Counted from the first letter of the stretch, positions 36,649-46,014 are shown. The stretch is DNA of 64,000 nt from Moraxellaceae bacterium UBA2031 (GCA_002333145.1 DDBN01000081.1:23158-87157); one strand, 5' to 3'. A program made the numbers and translations. The notes: generated by a model not told the origin, from the sequence alone.

Positions 36649-37839
36649 TCAGAGCTCGACGGTAATCGCCGCAACGACCTGACGGGCCTTAGCACGGGCA
36701 TCATCACAGTCCCGCCCCAGTGCCAAGCCCACGCCCATGCGGCGCTCACCGCGAACTTCTGGCTTGCCGAATAAACGCAGGTCTGTATCAGGCTCAGACA
36801 ATGCCTCAGCCAAATTACCAAACTGAACGCTGCCTGAGTCGCCCTTTACCAGAAGCGCACAGGACGCAGCGGGCCCGTTCTGACGGATCACCGGTACCGG
36901 CAACCCCAGAATGGCACGAGCATGTAGGGCAAACTCGGAGAGGTTCTGGGAAATTATTGTTACTAGACCGGTATCATGCGGACGTGGTGAGACTTCGCTA
37001 AACCAGACCTGATCGCCTTTTACAAAAAGCTCTACACCAAAGATACCAACACCACCAAGGGCCGTGGTAATCGCTTCAGCAATTCGCTGCGCCTCCGCCA
37101 ATGCCTTTTCAGACATAGGCTGTGGTTGCCATGATTCGCGATAGTCCCCTGCGTCTTGCAGATGGCCGATTGGGGCACAAAAACTGGTCCCACCGCGATG
37201 CCGCAAGGTTAGAAGAGTGATTTCGTAGTCAAAGTCGATAAAGCCTTCAATGATCACTCGACCGGCACCCGCACGGCCACCCGCCTGCGCATAAGCCCAT
37301 GCAGCTTCCAAGTCTTCTTCGCCACGAACCAGACTCTGCCCTTTACCTGATGATGACATGACCGGTTTGACGACACAGGGGTAACCTATTTTGCCAACTG
37401 CCTCGACAAAGACCTCGTATGTGTCCGCAAAAAACCAAGGGGACGTTGCAAGCCCCAGCTCCTCCGATGCCAGGCGACGGATTCCCTCTCGACTTAACGT
37501 TAGCGCTGCTGCCTTGGCCGTTGGAATGACCTGCCAGCCTTCTTGTTCCATTTCTACGAGGGTTGCGGTGGCAATGGCCTCTATTTCAGGAACAATCAGT
37601 GCGGGCCGCTCGGCCTCAATCACACGCCGCAGGGCGGCACCATCAAGCATATCAATCACATAACTGCGATCGGCCACCTGCATGCCGGGGGCATTGGCAT
37701 AACGATCTACCGCGATGACTTCACAGCCAAGTCGCTTCAGTTCAATTATTACTTCCTTGCCCAACTCTCCTGCTCCACAAAAAAGAACCCGGGTAGCAGA
37801 TGTCGAAAAAGGAGTGCCTAGTGTTACGGAAGGAGTCAT
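36649..37839 (-). CDS. purT: Formate-dependent phosphoribosylglycinamide formyltransferase
   Basis: ATP-grasp enzyme that formylates GAR from formate and ATP, an alternative to PurN. It starts [20 protein letters not shown], with the nucleotide loop GAGELGKEV, the P-loop MSSSGKGQS, and the ATP-grasp metal site [14 protein letters not shown]. At 396 residues it matches E. coli (392). DUF1289, gamma-carbonic anhydrase and NudL genes lie close upstream on the same strand. Confidence 0.97.
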   Translation of the reverse strand: MTPSVTLGTPFSTSATRVLFCGAGELGKEVIIELKRLGCEVIAVDRYANAPGMQVADRSYVIDMLDGAALRRVIEAERPALIVPEIEAIATATLVEMEQEGWQVIPTAKAAALTLSREGIRRLASEELGLATSPWFFADTYEVFVEAVGKIGYPCVVKPVMSSSGKGQSLVRGEEDLEAAWAYAQAGGRAGAGRVIIEGFIDFDYEITLLTLRHRGGTSFCAPIGHLQDAGDYRESWQPQPMSEKALAEAQRIAEAITTALGGVGIFGVELFVKGDQVWFSEVSPRPHDTGLVTIISQNLSEFALHARAILGLPVPVIRQNGPAASCALLVKGDSGSVQFGNLAEALSEPDTDLRLFGKPEVRGERRMGVGLALGRDCDDARAKARQVVAAITVEL

Positions 37840-37845
37840 GCCTTA

Positions 37846-38040
37846 TTACTCGGGAAAAAGAGTTTGCAGGTTTTGTGTACGCCTATCGGCGACATTTTGA
37901 AGAATTTTCTGCTGCTCATCCTCTGAGCGGAAGCGCCAATCTCTGATCTCATCGATAGACCGGAAACAGCCTTTGCAGATCTTGTCATCGTCCAAGCGAC
38001 AACAACCGATACAAGGGGAAAGATCGGCAGACGCAGTCAA
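37846..38040 (-). CDS. DUF1289 domain small Cys-rich protein
   Basis: A 64-residue protein with the DUF1289 pattern: SPCIGCCRLDDDKICKGCFR followed by a Trp/Arg segment (EIRDWRFRSEDEQ). The four or five cysteines probably bind a metal. The start is a TTG with AGGA 7 nt upstream, 3 bp after the gamma-carbonic anhydrase stop, so translation is likely coupled. The role is unknown. Confidence 0.75.
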   Translation of the reverse strand: MTASADLSPCIGCCRLDDDKICKGCFRSIDEIRDWRFRSEDEQQKILQNVADRRTQNLQTLFPE

Positions 38041-38043
38041 GAA

Positions 38044-38565
38044 TTAGTCCTCTCGTTTCAATTCCTTTTTATAGCGCTTGAAGTTCTCCACGTAATGGAG
38101 CGCGCTCATTTCCAGAATGGCTCGTTGAGCCTCACTGACTTCCTTGACTACCTTGCCGGGGCTGCCCATCACAAGCGAGCCATCAGGAATCACTTTACCT
38201 TCCGGGATCAAGGCATTGGCACCAATCACACAGCCACGACCGATGATTGCACCATTCAAGATCACCGCATTAATACCGATCAAAGAGCCATCGCCAATAG
38301 TACAGCCGTGCAACATCACCTTATGGCCCACCGTGACGTTACGACCGATAAGCAAAGGCATGCCATGGTCGGTATGCAATACGCTACCGTCCTGAATATT
38401 GGAGTTCTCACCAATCGTAATGACATCATTATCGGCGCGTACCACTGCGTTAAACCAGATACTGGCATTGTGCCCCAGTACAACCGAACCAATTACAGTG
38501 GCATTGTCTGCGATGTAATAATCACCACGCGTCTCAAGGCGACGCTCACCAAGGGAATAGATCAT
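38044..38565 (-). CDS. Gamma-carbonic anhydrase-like hexapeptide protein (YrdA type)
   Basis: A left-handed beta-helix protein of 173 residues built from hexapeptide repeats ([20 protein letters not shown], then [17 protein letters not shown]). Histidines of the gamma-class metal site are visible: [13 protein letters not shown]. The ATG at 38565 has AGGAA at 5 nt; the frame stays open into the overlapping Nudix gene, but that is unlikely. Family members are often inactive or weakly active as anhydrases and may bind zinc or iron. Confidence 0.88.
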   Translation of the reverse strand: MIYSLGERRLETRGDYYIADNATVIGSVVLGHNASIWFNAVVRADNDVITIGENSNIQDGSVLHTDHGMPLLIGRNVTVGHKVMLHGCTIGDGSLIGINAVILNGAIIGRGCVIGANALIPEGKVIPDGSLVMGSPGKVVKEVSEAQRAILEMSALHYVENFKRYKKELKRED

Positions 38566-38573
38566 GTTGGTTC

Positions 38574-39185
38574 CTATTTTTTTTCTAGAGCGTTGACCAC
38601 CAACGCTGGCCACTCGAATTCGATATTGTGATCATAGGCACGCTTCATGAGGTCAACAATCATGAACGCTGTCAGCCCCCAAATCACATAATCACCATAG
38701 TTAAAGCTAGGAACTGTTACGTCCTGCCCCATAAAGCGGAAACGATGCGTATAAGAAACTTTTTCCGTCAGGAAGTACTCGACCGGCACGCGAAAAATAC
38801 TTTCGATTTCTTCTGGGTTTGGCACCAGCAACTGGCCCGGCTCGACCATGCCGATAATCGGCTGTACCCGCAGCCCTATCTTGGAGACAAAAGAATCAAG
38901 CTCCCCGATAACCTCTACCCGATCCTCCGGTAGACCTATTTCTTCGCGGGACTCCCGAAGTGCCGTGGCAATGATGCTGGCATCACTGGAGTCACGCTTG
39001 CCGCCAGGAAACGCCACCTCACCCGCATGCGAGTTCATGTGACTGGCTCGGCGGGTAAGGATGATATGAGGAACGTATTCGTCCGTCACTGGAATGAGGA
39101 CAGCCGCATCTACCCGGTCCTGCAAAGGCCGGTAGTCACGCAATCGATCCCGTAACTGGGGAATAATCAACACGCTGTCTGTCAT
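38574..39185 (-). CDS. CoA pyrophosphatase, Nudix family (NudL type)
   Basis: Hydrolyses CoA to phosphopantetheine and 3',5'-ADP. The 203 residues contain the NuCoA/UPF0035 signature [20 protein letters not shown] and a Nudix box ([19 protein letters not shown], then REEIGL). It starts [15 protein letters not shown]. It is upstream of the gamma-carbonic anhydrase gene by 8 bp. The box has Asp where the first Glu is usual, as is normal in NudL. Confidence 0.9.
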   Translation of the reverse strand: MTDSVLIIPQLRDRLRDYRPLQDRVDAAVLIPVTDEYVPHIILTRRASHMNSHAGEVAFPGGKRDSSDASIIATALRESREEIGLPEDRVEVIGELDSFVSKIGLRVQPIIGMVEPGQLLVPNPEEIESIFRVPVEYFLTEKVSYTHRFRFMGQDVTVPSFNYGDYVIWGLTAFMIVDLMKRAYDHNIEFEWPALVVNALEKK

Positions 39186-39276
39186 ACCTTAAGTGTACCG
39201 AGTCCTGCTCTCAGCCCCAAGCCATGAAATGATGACGGGGGTATACTTGTGACCTTCCGCACACCCGGAGTCCGGC

Positions 39277-39849
39277 ATGAATTTTTGCAGCCAGTGTGGC
39301 AATCCCGTTGCCCAGCGCACCCTAGATGGCGATACCCGCCCTCGCTATGTGTGCGACCACTGCCATACTGTCCATTATCAGAACCCCAAGGTTATCTGTG
39401 GCTGCCTTCCAGTCTGGGAAGACAAGGTTCTGCTGTGCCGGCGGGCTATCGAACCGCGACGAGGCTTTTGGACACTACCTGCTGGCTTTATGGAGAACGG
39501 TGAAACAACACCCGAGGCCGCTGCCCGCGAGACCCTCGAAGAGGCTGCCGCCCCGGTCGACATCGGCGACCTGTATGCGATCTTCAATATTCGGCACATC
39601 AACCAGGTCTATCTGATGTTTCGTGCCAACCTGAAGGAGGGTGTTTTTGGTGTCGGCGAAGAAAGCCTGGAATGTCGCCTGTTCACGGAAGAGGAAATTC
39701 CTTGGGACGAGATCGCTTTCCCAACTATCAAACGTTCACTTTATTACTACTTTGATGACCGCAAGAAAGGGGAATACCCGTTCAGAATGCGCGATATCGA
39801 ACTGGACTTTCGTCGCACCCACGAAGTAGTGAAAGGCGACAATTCTTGA
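39277..39849 (+). CDS. Nudix hydrolase with N-terminal zinc ribbon
   Basis: A 190-residue hydrolase. An N-terminal zinc ribbon (FCSQCGNPV ... VCDHCHTVHYQNP, residues about 3-36) is followed by a Nudix domain with the full box (GFMENGETTPEAAARETLEE). The zinc ribbon plus Nudix fold resembles the NudC/YfaO-like group, but it is shorter than NADH pyrophosphatase NudC (257), so the substrate is uncertain. It is divergent from NudL and has its own terminator. Confidence 0.85.
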   Translation: MNFCSQCGNPVAQRTLDGDTRPRYVCDHCHTVHYQNPKVICGCLPVWEDKVLLCRRAIEPRRGFWTLPAGFMENGETTPEAAARETLEEAAAPVDIGDLYAIFNIRHINQVYLMFRANLKEGVFGVGEESLECRLFTEEEIPWDEIAFPTIKRSLYYYFDDRKKGEYPFRMRDIELDFRRTHEVVKGDNS

Positions 39850-39866
39850 TTCATTATGACTCGCAA

Positions 39867-39899
39867 TAAAAATGGAGTGCTATAAGCCCTCCATTTTTA
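39867..39899. terminator. Terminator after the zinc-ribbon Nudix gene
   Basis: 11-bp stem TAAAAATGGAG / CTCCATTTTTA with an 11-nt loop, between convergent Nudix and SDR genes; usable in both directions because of the A/T ends. Confidence 0.75.
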
Positions 39900-39934
39900 T
39901 AACCGCTGATTTTTCGAGTATTGGCAAACCTGAA

Positions 39935-40702
39935 TTACTTTGGTGCCATACGAATAGCGCCATCGATACGAATCGTTTCACCATTGAGGAAGCTGTTCTC
40001 AACCATCTGAACTGCCAGCATGGCATATTCGCTCGGATGGCCCAGTCGCTTCGGAAACTGTGTCATTTCAATAAGCGGCAGCTTTACAGTATCAGGCGAT
40101 GCATTCATCAGCGGGGTATTGAAGATACCTGGGGCAATGGTGTTTACACGCACACCAATAGCAGCAAGATCGCGTGCAAGGGGCAGTGTCATTCCCACCA
40201 CTCCGCCCTTGGAGGCGGAATAAGCTACTTGGCCGACCTGTCCATCAAAGGCGGCGACTGAGGCTGTGTTAATGATTACACCACGCTCGCCATCAGCATT
40301 GCCTTCGTTTTTCTGCATTTCAGCCGCGGCAAGACGGGTAACGTTAAACGTACCAATCAGATTAACGGTGATGACCTTGCTGAATACATCCAAAGGCATT
40401 GGGCCATTTCTACCAACCGTGCGTGCGGCACTACCAATGCCGGCACAGTTAACGGCCACATGAATGGCACCAAAAGCATCCATAGTTTTAGCAATACCAG
40501 CCTGAACAGAGCCTTCATCCGACACATTCACTTGGCAGAACAGCACGTTGGCACCCAAGCGGGCGGCCACGGCCTGACCCTGCTCAACGTTCAGATCAAA
40601 AATAGCTACCTTGGCACCTTTGGATAAGTAAGCTTCAACTGTTGCCAGACCAAGGCCGGAAGCACCGCCGGTAACGATGGCGACTTTGTGGGAGAGTTCC
40701 AT
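39935..40702 (-). CDS. SDR-family 3-hydroxyacyl-CoA dehydrogenase-like protein
   Basis: A 255-residue short-chain dehydrogenase: cofactor loop VTGGASGLGLATVEAY, NCAGIG, the catalytic Ser/Tyr/Lys set (NTASVAAFDGQVGQVAYSASK) and the conserved PG motif (TIAPGIFNTPL). The acidic residue after beta-2 (IFDLNVEQ) favours NAD. It resembles type II 3-hydroxyacyl-CoA dehydrogenases (HSD17B10 group) of fatty-acid oxidation. The ATG at 40702 begins the cofactor domain (MELSHKVAIV); the longer frame is rejected. Confidence 0.87.
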   Translation of the reverse strand: MELSHKVAIVTGGASGLGLATVEAYLSKGAKVAIFDLNVEQGQAVAARLGANVLFCQVNVSDEGSVQAGIAKTMDAFGAIHVAVNCAGIGSAARTVGRNGPMPLDVFSKVITVNLIGTFNVTRLAAAEMQKNEGNADGERGVIINTASVAAFDGQVGQVAYSASKGGVVGMTLPLARDLAAIGVRVNTIAPGIFNTPLMNASPDTVKLPLIEMTQFPKRLGHPSEYAMLAVQMVENSFLNGETIRIDGAIRMAPK

Positions 40703-40814
40703 GCAAATATCCTTCAGCAACTGATAACAAGAAAGGCGACTGATACGTCGGAGCCGGAGCATAACACCCGACTACAGAGCTGTCAGCGGTGATGTGACGC
40801 AGCAGTCACAGTCA

Positions 40815-42215
40815 TCAAAGAATGCCGACGCCGGATATTTCTCGCGCCAATGTAGCGGCATAGTTGTCCGTCATGCCGCCAACATAATCGAGTACCTTCA
40901 TGTAGGCCGAATAAAGGCTTTCACCCTCCTCCAACGGCCGCTCCAGTAAGGCTAACTGGGTCTTTTGCCTGGCATTGAGAGCACTAGCACCGTGAGTGCA
41001 AAAGGCATAGGCATCGGGCACCAGCGCATTCAGTATCAGCTGTAAACAAGGATAAGCCGCCACCTCTTTTACCACCTTGCTGCGATGCCGATAGACCCGC
41101 TCACTGGCCAGTTGTTTGGCGCTCATCAAAAGATTACTGACATCCGAATCCAGTAAAGAGACCAAGTCTTTAGCCGGCAGCTCTCCTTTCATAATGTCAT
41201 CGTGATAGCGAACAAACTTATCTGCCACTTCGATGACACACTTGCCAATCACCATGCCACGCAAGGCGCCACAACGGCGACGAACCTCGGCAATATTGCG
41301 CCTGTCCGGCTCAGACAGTGGCTGCAGTTTATCTAGCTCAACAAGGGGGCCGAGCAACGCTTCGAACTCATGAACATGAAGAATGCCGATCTCTACCGCA
41401 TCCTCAAGATCTAGGATGGCGTAGCAAATATCATCGGCTGCCTCCATGAGATAAGAGAGAGGATGGCGGGCCCACTGATCGGGGCCCTTTTCTAAAAGCC
41501 CAAGCTCAGCCGCCACCGCCCTAAAATAAGGCAGCTCTGTCTGATAAAAATTAAATTTCCCTCGCCGTGACCTTCCAGGTTTTACCGGCTCACCGGCAGA
41601 GGTCCAAGGATACTTAACCAATGCCCCAAGACTGGCCGCCGTCAGGCGCATGCCACCCTCCTCTTGGTACATTTCAAGCGTTGCCACCATCCTCATCCCA
41701 TGGGCATTGCCTTCATAGGTTTTCACATCCCACTGCTCGGCCTCACTAAGGCCCTCCAAGTAACGGGTATGCGCTGGATCGCGGAACCACTCACGCAGAG
41801 CATCCTCGCCGGTATGCCCAAAGGGAGGGTTACCAATATCGTGCGCGAGGCAAGCTACCTGCACCACGTTACCGACATCAAATGGCGTATACCCTTCCGG
41901 CAGATGGCCACCTGCTTTCAGCATCATACCGACCCGATTGCCCAAGCTGCGCCCGACACTGGCCACTTCCACTGAGTGAGTAAGACGGTTATGCGTATGA
42001 TCATTAACAGCGAGAGGGTGTACTTGGGTCTTGCGGCCCAGACGGCGGAATGCAGACGAAAACACCACGCGATCGTGGTCGATATGAAAGTCAGAACGTA
42101 ATCCGGACTCGATATCGCTGCTGGCCGAGGCATTGCCGGGGAAAATCTGTCCGTTCTTTACCTTGAAGCGCCGGGTAGACAGCAATGACTGCCACTGCAT
42201 GCGGGAGCTGCCCAT
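40815..42215 (-). CDS. dgt: Deoxyguanosinetriphosphate triphosphohydrolase
   Basis: HD-domain enzyme that removes triphosphate from dGTP and related dNTPs. The 466 residues carry the metal site in order: RLTHSVEVASVGRSLG, LAHDIGNPPFGHTGEDAL, and the later Asp in ADDICYAILDLEDAVE. It matches the long Dgt type (E. coli 505). The leader is unusual: an SD-like AGGGA separated from the ATG by exactly six T lies in the 3' arm of a hairpin (see separate entry). Confidence 0.93.
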   Translation of the reverse strand: MGSSRMQWQSLLSTRRFKVKNGQIFPGNASASSDIESGLRSDFHIDHDRVVFSSAFRRLGRKTQVHPLAVNDHTHNRLTHSVEVASVGRSLGNRVGMMLKAGGHLPEGYTPFDVGNVVQVACLAHDIGNPPFGHTGEDALREWFRDPAHTRYLEGLSEAEQWDVKTYEGNAHGMRMVATLEMYQEEGGMRLTAASLGALVKYPWTSAGEPVKPGRSRRGKFNFYQTELPYFRAVAAELGLLEKGPDQWARHPLSYLMEAADDICYAILDLEDAVEIGILHVHEFEALLGPLVELDKLQPLSEPDRRNIAEVRRRCGALRGMVIGKCVIEVADKFVRYHDDIMKGELPAKDLVSLLDSDVSNLLMSAKQLASERVYRHRSKVVKEVAAYPCLQLILNALVPDAYAFCTHGASALNARQKTQLALLERPLEEGESLYSAYMKVLDYVGGMTDNYAATLAREISGVGIL

Positions 42216-42221
42216 AAAAAA

Positions 42222-42245
42222 TCCCTGCCTTGGTCAAAGCAGGGA
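42222..42245 (-). promoter_or_regulatory. Hairpin covering the dgt ribosome-binding site
   Basis: 7-bp stem TCCCTGC / GCAGGGA with a 10-nt loop on the minus strand. Its 3' arm contains the only SD candidate of dgt (AGGGA), followed by T6 and the ATG at 42215. It also has the form of a terminator (stem plus T6), so it could attenuate transcription or translation of dgt. Confidence 0.5.
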
Positions 42246-42289
42246 CAGTAACGGATGCACCGGATACGGACAAGCAGAAGGGAAAAAGA

Positions 42290-42310
42290 CCATACCCTTT
42301 ACAAGTATGG
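42290..42310 (-). terminator. Terminator of the DUF2846-like lipoprotein gene
   Basis: 6-bp core stem CCATAC / GTATGG with a 9-nt loop, partly extended by AG/CT, followed by TCTTTTT on the minus strand, 11 bp after the lipoprotein stop. Confidence 0.5.
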
Positions 42311-42320
42311 CCTCAGAGAA

Positions 42321-43175
42321 TCAGAACCAGCCGCGAGGACTCCACCATGGGGTAGTGCTTTCTTTTGGAGCAGGTGAAGTCGTCTGTTGTACTTCTGACA
42401 ATTCACCGGTTGGCGACTCAGGGAGATCATTCTCGACTGGCACAAACTCTGCGTCCATCTTCAGATTTTTTATACGACCAGCAGTAGCATCCATACGCGC
42501 AGGGTCAACAGGGCGCGCATCCGCATAAAAGTTGAAGGGCGCCCACTCTGGCTGTGGATCAGAAAGAAATACCTTGCCAACACCCATGACACGCGTCTCA
42601 CGGATTTCCGTCAGTGCTTGAGACTCTGGTAATTGCTTGAGCGGCCCAACAGCCAAAAGCGATGAGTCCTTCAATGCCTTCTTAGGGCCCGGAGTTTCTT
42701 CGTCATAACGGAAGAAATAACTCTTGTTACCCTCGAAAAAAAACTCTGCTTCGAAAATAGTTTTGAGATAAACAATTGCGAATGGTCGCTTGGCATTAAA
42801 GTAGTACTCGCTGGCTGGCACTTCAAACCAGAAATAACTGCCGCTTTTTAGCCCAGAAATAAATTGGCCATCCAGAAAGAAGCCTGGCGCCTGCACTTCC
42901 TGATCATTCCAATCTGACTGCGGGCGATAGACGTAAACGATCGCGTTTCGGGAATCCGTAGGAATCAGTGGACGGAAAAAGTCTCCCTTGTTGGGAAACA
43001 TAAAACTGCCCATGCGCAATGGCTTGAGAGCCGTCGTCTCCATTATCGAATCCAGTTGCTGGCGCGTCTTGGTTGCCGTTGGATTACTGGAAGGATGAAT
43101 GACGAACTGCGGGTTGCTGCAGGCGGCCATGATCAGGGCCATTACTGCACCGACCAGTGCTTTCAAATGCCGCAT
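42321..43175 (-). CDS. DUF2846-like lipoprotein
   Basis: A 284-residue lipoprotein: signal MRHLKALVGAVMALIMAAC with the lipobox cysteine at about residue 19, followed by SNPQ. The middle matches DUF2846 (AIVYVYRPQSDWND, FFLDGQFISGLKSGSYFWFEV, KSYFFRYDEETPG). The C-terminus is Pro/Ser/Thr-rich and ends in Trp-rich PWWSPRGWF. The ATG at 43175 is chosen for the signal peptide. An envelope location is expected; the function is unknown. Confidence 0.75.
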   Translation of the reverse strand: MRHLKALVGAVMALIMAACSNPQFVIHPSSNPTATKTRQQLDSIMETTALKPLRMGSFMFPNKGDFFRPLIPTDSRNAIVYVYRPQSDWNDQEVQAPGFFLDGQFISGLKSGSYFWFEVPASEYYFNAKRPFAIVYLKTIFEAEFFFEGNKSYFFRYDEETPGPKKALKDSSLLAVGPLKQLPESQALTEIRETRVMGVGKVFLSDPQPEWAPFNFYADARPVDPARMDATAGRIKNLKMDAEFVPVENDLPESPTGELSEVQQTTSPAPKESTTPWWSPRGWF

Positions 43176-43736
43176 GAATGTATCTCCGTTCTTCTTGTTA
43201 TGAGCGGGGTTCAGCTTCCCGCATGTCCCACTATCTATATCAGCGCCAAAGCTTGAACTGCTCAACAGCCTGATAAGCCGGCATGGTTACATGAATCACA
43301 CGATCCAGAAAGTGAGCCAACCGGAGCAGAATCCTAGCCTGACTCCCTAGGATACCCTGATTAGCAACTTCTGCCACCGCCTCTGATGACTGACTAGGCT
43401 AAGGAATCAGAGCTCCACTGCCAATCCGCCCCAAAAAAACCTCTACAGATCACCAGCGGATACAAGATAAAAGCCATTTTTCTTCTTTTTAGGGGGGGGC
43501 CTTCAATCCTGCTCAGCCACCGCCCTTTGAGCCTAAGCGTGCTTGGTGAACGAAAAAGAAGAGTACCCGAACCGGCCCCAGCCTCAATGTAGCTGGATGG
43601 ATCCAAACAACTGATCCTGAGTATCGCAAAAATACACCACAGCAGTCACGCCATGATTCCCCTTAAATTTCCGTGACGCCTGCGACTCAGGTTGCGATAC
43701 TCCCCCGCCAAGATGGCGTTACTCAAAGAGGTTTGC
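43176..43736. other. 561-bp intergenic region upstream of can
   Basis: Divergent gap between the DUF2846 lipoprotein gene and can. No frame here is convincing as a gene. Visible structure: an uninterrupted G8 tract at 43492-43499, and a nested pair of inverted repeats just upstream of can, outer GAGTATCGCAA (43619-43629) / TTGCGATACTC (43692-43702) and inner GTCACG (43645-43650) / CGTGAC (43672-43677). Confidence 0.5.
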
Positions 43737-44381
43737 ATGCTGGATGATCTGTTCAAAAACAATCTGGCTTGGGCAGAGCGCATCAAGTCGGAAGATCCTG
43801 ATTTCTTTGAAAAACTGGCAGATCAGCAGTCTCCCCAATTCCTCTGGATAGGCTGTGCCGACTCCCGTGTTCCCGCCAATGAAATCATGGGCCTGCTACC
43901 CGGCGAGGTGTTTGTTCACCGTAACGTGGCCAACCTTGTCATCCATAGTGACATGAACTGCCTGTCGGTACTGCAGTACGCCATCGAGGTCCTCAAGGTG
44001 AAACACATCCTGGTCACCGGCCATTATGGCTGTGGCGGCGTACAAGCCGCCTTGGATGACCGTGAGTTTGGCCTTATCGACAACTGGCTACGTCACATCA
44101 AGGATGTGTACCGCTGGTATGAGCACGAGTTCAAGGACTTATCTCAAGAAAAGCGCCTAGACCTGCTGTGTGAACTTAACGTGGCTGAGCAGGTGGCTAA
44201 TGTCTGCCATACGACTCTGGTGCAGAATGCGTGGAAACGTGGTCAGCCCCTCTCCGTACATGGCTTCATCTACAGTGTGAAAAACGGCATCCTCAAGGAT
44301 CTAGGGGTTAATTTCAGCAGTTTGGACGAGCTCGCACCGATTTACCGGATGCGTCGTGAGTCCGAATTACTGAATCGCTGA
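43737..44381 (+). CDS. can: Beta-class carbonic anhydrase
   Basis: Interconverts CO2 and bicarbonate. The 214-residue protein has the beta-class zinc ligands: Cys and Asp in GCADSRVPAN, and His/Cys in GHYGCGGVQAAL. The whole resembles E. coli Can (220 residues). The ATG at 43737 has AGAGG upstream; an earlier ATG in frame is unlikely. It probably supplies bicarbonate, for instance to the PEP carboxylase encoded at 55-57.6 kb. Arginase follows 21 bp later on the same strand. Confidence 0.95.
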   Translation: MLDDLFKNNLAWAERIKSEDPDFFEKLADQQSPQFLWIGCADSRVPANEIMGLLPGEVFVHRNVANLVIHSDMNCLSVLQYAIEVLKVKHILVTGHYGCGGVQAALDDREFGLIDNWLRHIKDVYRWYEHEFKDLSQEKRLDLLCELNVAEQVANVCHTTLVQNAWKRGQPLSVHGFIYSVKNGILKDLGVNFSSLDELAPIYRMRRESELLNR

Positions 44382-44402
44382 TCGCCCAATCTGGAGGACT
44401 GC

Positions 44403-45281
44403 ATGCGCATTGCCCTTCTAGGGGCGGCCTTTTCGGTCGGTGGGGCTCATCCAGGCTGCCGTCTTGGTCCGCAGGTATTTTATAAGCGGGAGTATCGCAA
44501 GCTGCACAGGCGGCTTCCGTTGCGCATGCGATGGGCAGGACAAGTGCGAGAAAGTGACTACGGACTCCAGCGCTATCCAGAAGGTGCCCATGTTGTTCTA
44601 GACAGTGTTCGTCGACTCAAGCATCGCGTTCGCCAACTCCGTCAAAGTGGTGTTCTTCCTGTCATTATTGGTGGTGATCATAGCTGCGCTATCGGCACCT
44701 GGAGCGGGGTTGCTGCGGCTAGCAGGCAGGCCACTGGCCTGCTCTGGATTGATGCTCACATGGACAGCCACACGCCTGAAACTTCAGAAACCATGCGCTT
44801 GCACGGAATGCCCCTGGCCGCCCTGTTAGGAGAAGGTGACAGTCGTTTCACCCAACTGTCCGGTCGGTTATCCGCCATTGACCCTCGCTATTGTGTAGTC
44901 GTGGGCGCTCGCAGCTTTGAGAAAGATGAATCTTTGCGCCTGAAAAGATTAGGGATTCGTGTTTATACCCGTGACGACATTCTTCGCCGTGGCCTGCCTC
45001 CCGTACTGGCTGAGGCATGGCGGCATGTGGCTAAGGCCCCTGGTGGATATGGCGTGAGCCTAGACCTTGATGTCCTGGATCCTATGTTGGCACCCGGCGT
45101 AAGTGTGCCAGAGGCTAATGGTCTTCACCCACGCAAGCTGGCCAGATTACTACGGCAGCAACCGAGCAAACACCGTTTACGCGCCCTCGAAATTGTAGAG
45201 TTCAATCCAAGAAGAGACTCGCGAGGCCAAACACGGCAATTGCTGCCAAGCCTCTTGTGGGCCTTGCTTGAGTCTCGCTAA
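44403..45281 (+). CDS. Arginase
   Basis: Ureohydrolase, arginine to ornithine and urea. The 292-residue protein has the binuclear Mn site in order: H93 (GGDHS), D117/H119/D121 (DAHMDSHT) and D221/D223 (SLDLDVLDP), with EIVEFNP at the usual place. The stretch TPETSETMRLHGMPLAALLG is close to the arginase, rather than agmatinase, signature. It starts 21 bp after can, with GGAGG before the ATG, and is followed by a strong terminator. Urease genes are not in the window. Confidence 0.88.
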   Translation: MRIALLGAAFSVGGAHPGCRLGPQVFYKREYRKLHRRLPLRMRWAGQVRESDYGLQRYPEGAHVVLDSVRRLKHRVRQLRQSGVLPVIIGGDHSCAIGTWSGVAAASRQATGLLWIDAHMDSHTPETSETMRLHGMPLAALLGEGDSRFTQLSGRLSAIDPRYCVVVGARSFEKDESLRLKRLGIRVYTRDDILRRGLPPVLAEAWRHVAKAPGGYGVSLDLDVLDPMLAPGVSVPEANGLHPRKLARLLRQQPSKHRLRALEIVEFNPRRDSRGQTRQLLPSLLWALLESR

Positions 45282-45302
45282 AACCAATAATTTCCAGGCA
45301 TA

Positions 45303-45330
45303 AAAAAACCCGACATTTGTCGGGTTTTTT
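45303..45330. terminator. Terminator between arginase and OmpA-family genes
   Basis: 12-bp stem AAAAAACCCGAC / GTCGGGTTTTTT with a 4-nt ATTT loop, between convergent genes; bidirectional. Confidence 0.85.
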
Positions 45331-45345
45331 AACATCAATATCCGA

Positions 45346-46014
45346 TCAGACAGATGCTGGCGGGTTGATGCGGATTTCCACACGACGGTTCTGAGCACGG
45401 CCGTTTTCAGTGGAGTTGTCTGCAACTGGCTGGCTCTTACCCATGCCATTGGCAGAGATACGAGCACCATTTACACCGCGGCTGATGACATACTGAGCCA
45501 CGGAGCGAGCACGCTCACTCGACAGGTTCAGGTTGTAGTCATCACGGCCGACGTTGTCGGTATGGCCAGAGATGGAAATAGAGGTCTTGTTGTACTCTTT
45601 GAGTACATCAGCCACAGCATCCAGCACGGGATAGAAATCACCGCGCACACTGCTCTGGTTAGTAGCAAAAGTGATGTTACCTGGCATGATCAGGGTAATA
45701 GCACCTGTTGCCTTATCCTTCTGCACACCAACGCCCACACCAGCAAGACGCTCACGCAGCTTAGCTTCCTGATAGTCCATGTACGCGCCAACACCACCGC
45801 CCGTCACACCGCCGATAGCAGCACCCTTAAGTGCAGCCTCTTTACGTTCTTTCTTGTTGTCGCCAGTCGAGTAACCAATAGCCGCACCAGCAACCGCACC
45901 AATGCCGCCACCAATTGCAGCTTTGCTAACCTGACGCTCACCCGTGTAAGGATTAGTAGTACAGCCGGCAAGGGCCACAACAGCCACGAGAGCCGAGGCA
46001 GTCAAAATACGCAT
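45346..46014 (-). CDS. OmpA-family lipoprotein with glycine zipper
   Basis: A 222-residue lipoprotein (YiaD-like): lipobox LAGC (Cys18), a glycine-zipper region (AAIGGGIGAVAGAAIGYSTG and AAIGGVTGGGVGAY, about 33-78) and a C-terminal OmpA domain from about residue 105 with the peptidoglycan-binding motif SISGHTDNVGRDDYNLNLS and the terminal NRRVEIRI. It anchors the outer membrane to peptidoglycan. Asn replaces one common residue near the motif, but the Asp/Arg pair that binds diaminopimelate (TDN, NRR) is present. Confidence 0.9.
   Translation of the reverse strand: MRILTASALVAVVALAGCTTNPYTGERQVSKAAIGGGIGAVAGAAIGYSTGDNKKERKEAALKGAAIGGVTGGGVGAYMDYQEAKLRERLAGVGVGVQKDKATGAITLIMPGNITFATNQSSVRGDFYPVLDAVADVLKEYNKTSISISGHTDNVGRDDYNLNLSSERARSVAQYVISRGVNGARISANGMGKSQPVADNSTENGRAQNRRVEIRINPPASV

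Noticed and set aside
40793..40810. TGTGAC-N6-GTCACA palindrome between the SDR and dgt genes, resembling a CRP/Vfr site
   Set aside because: The CRP core needs TGTGA-N6-TCACA; here the spacer between those pentamers is 8. It also lies downstream of dgt and far from the end of a promoter on the right side. It could be a weak hairpin only.
43394..43606. 70-codon minus-strand frame in the can upstream region
   Set aside because: No SD, crosses the G8 tract, and Ser/Arg/Trp-rich composition typical of chance frames.
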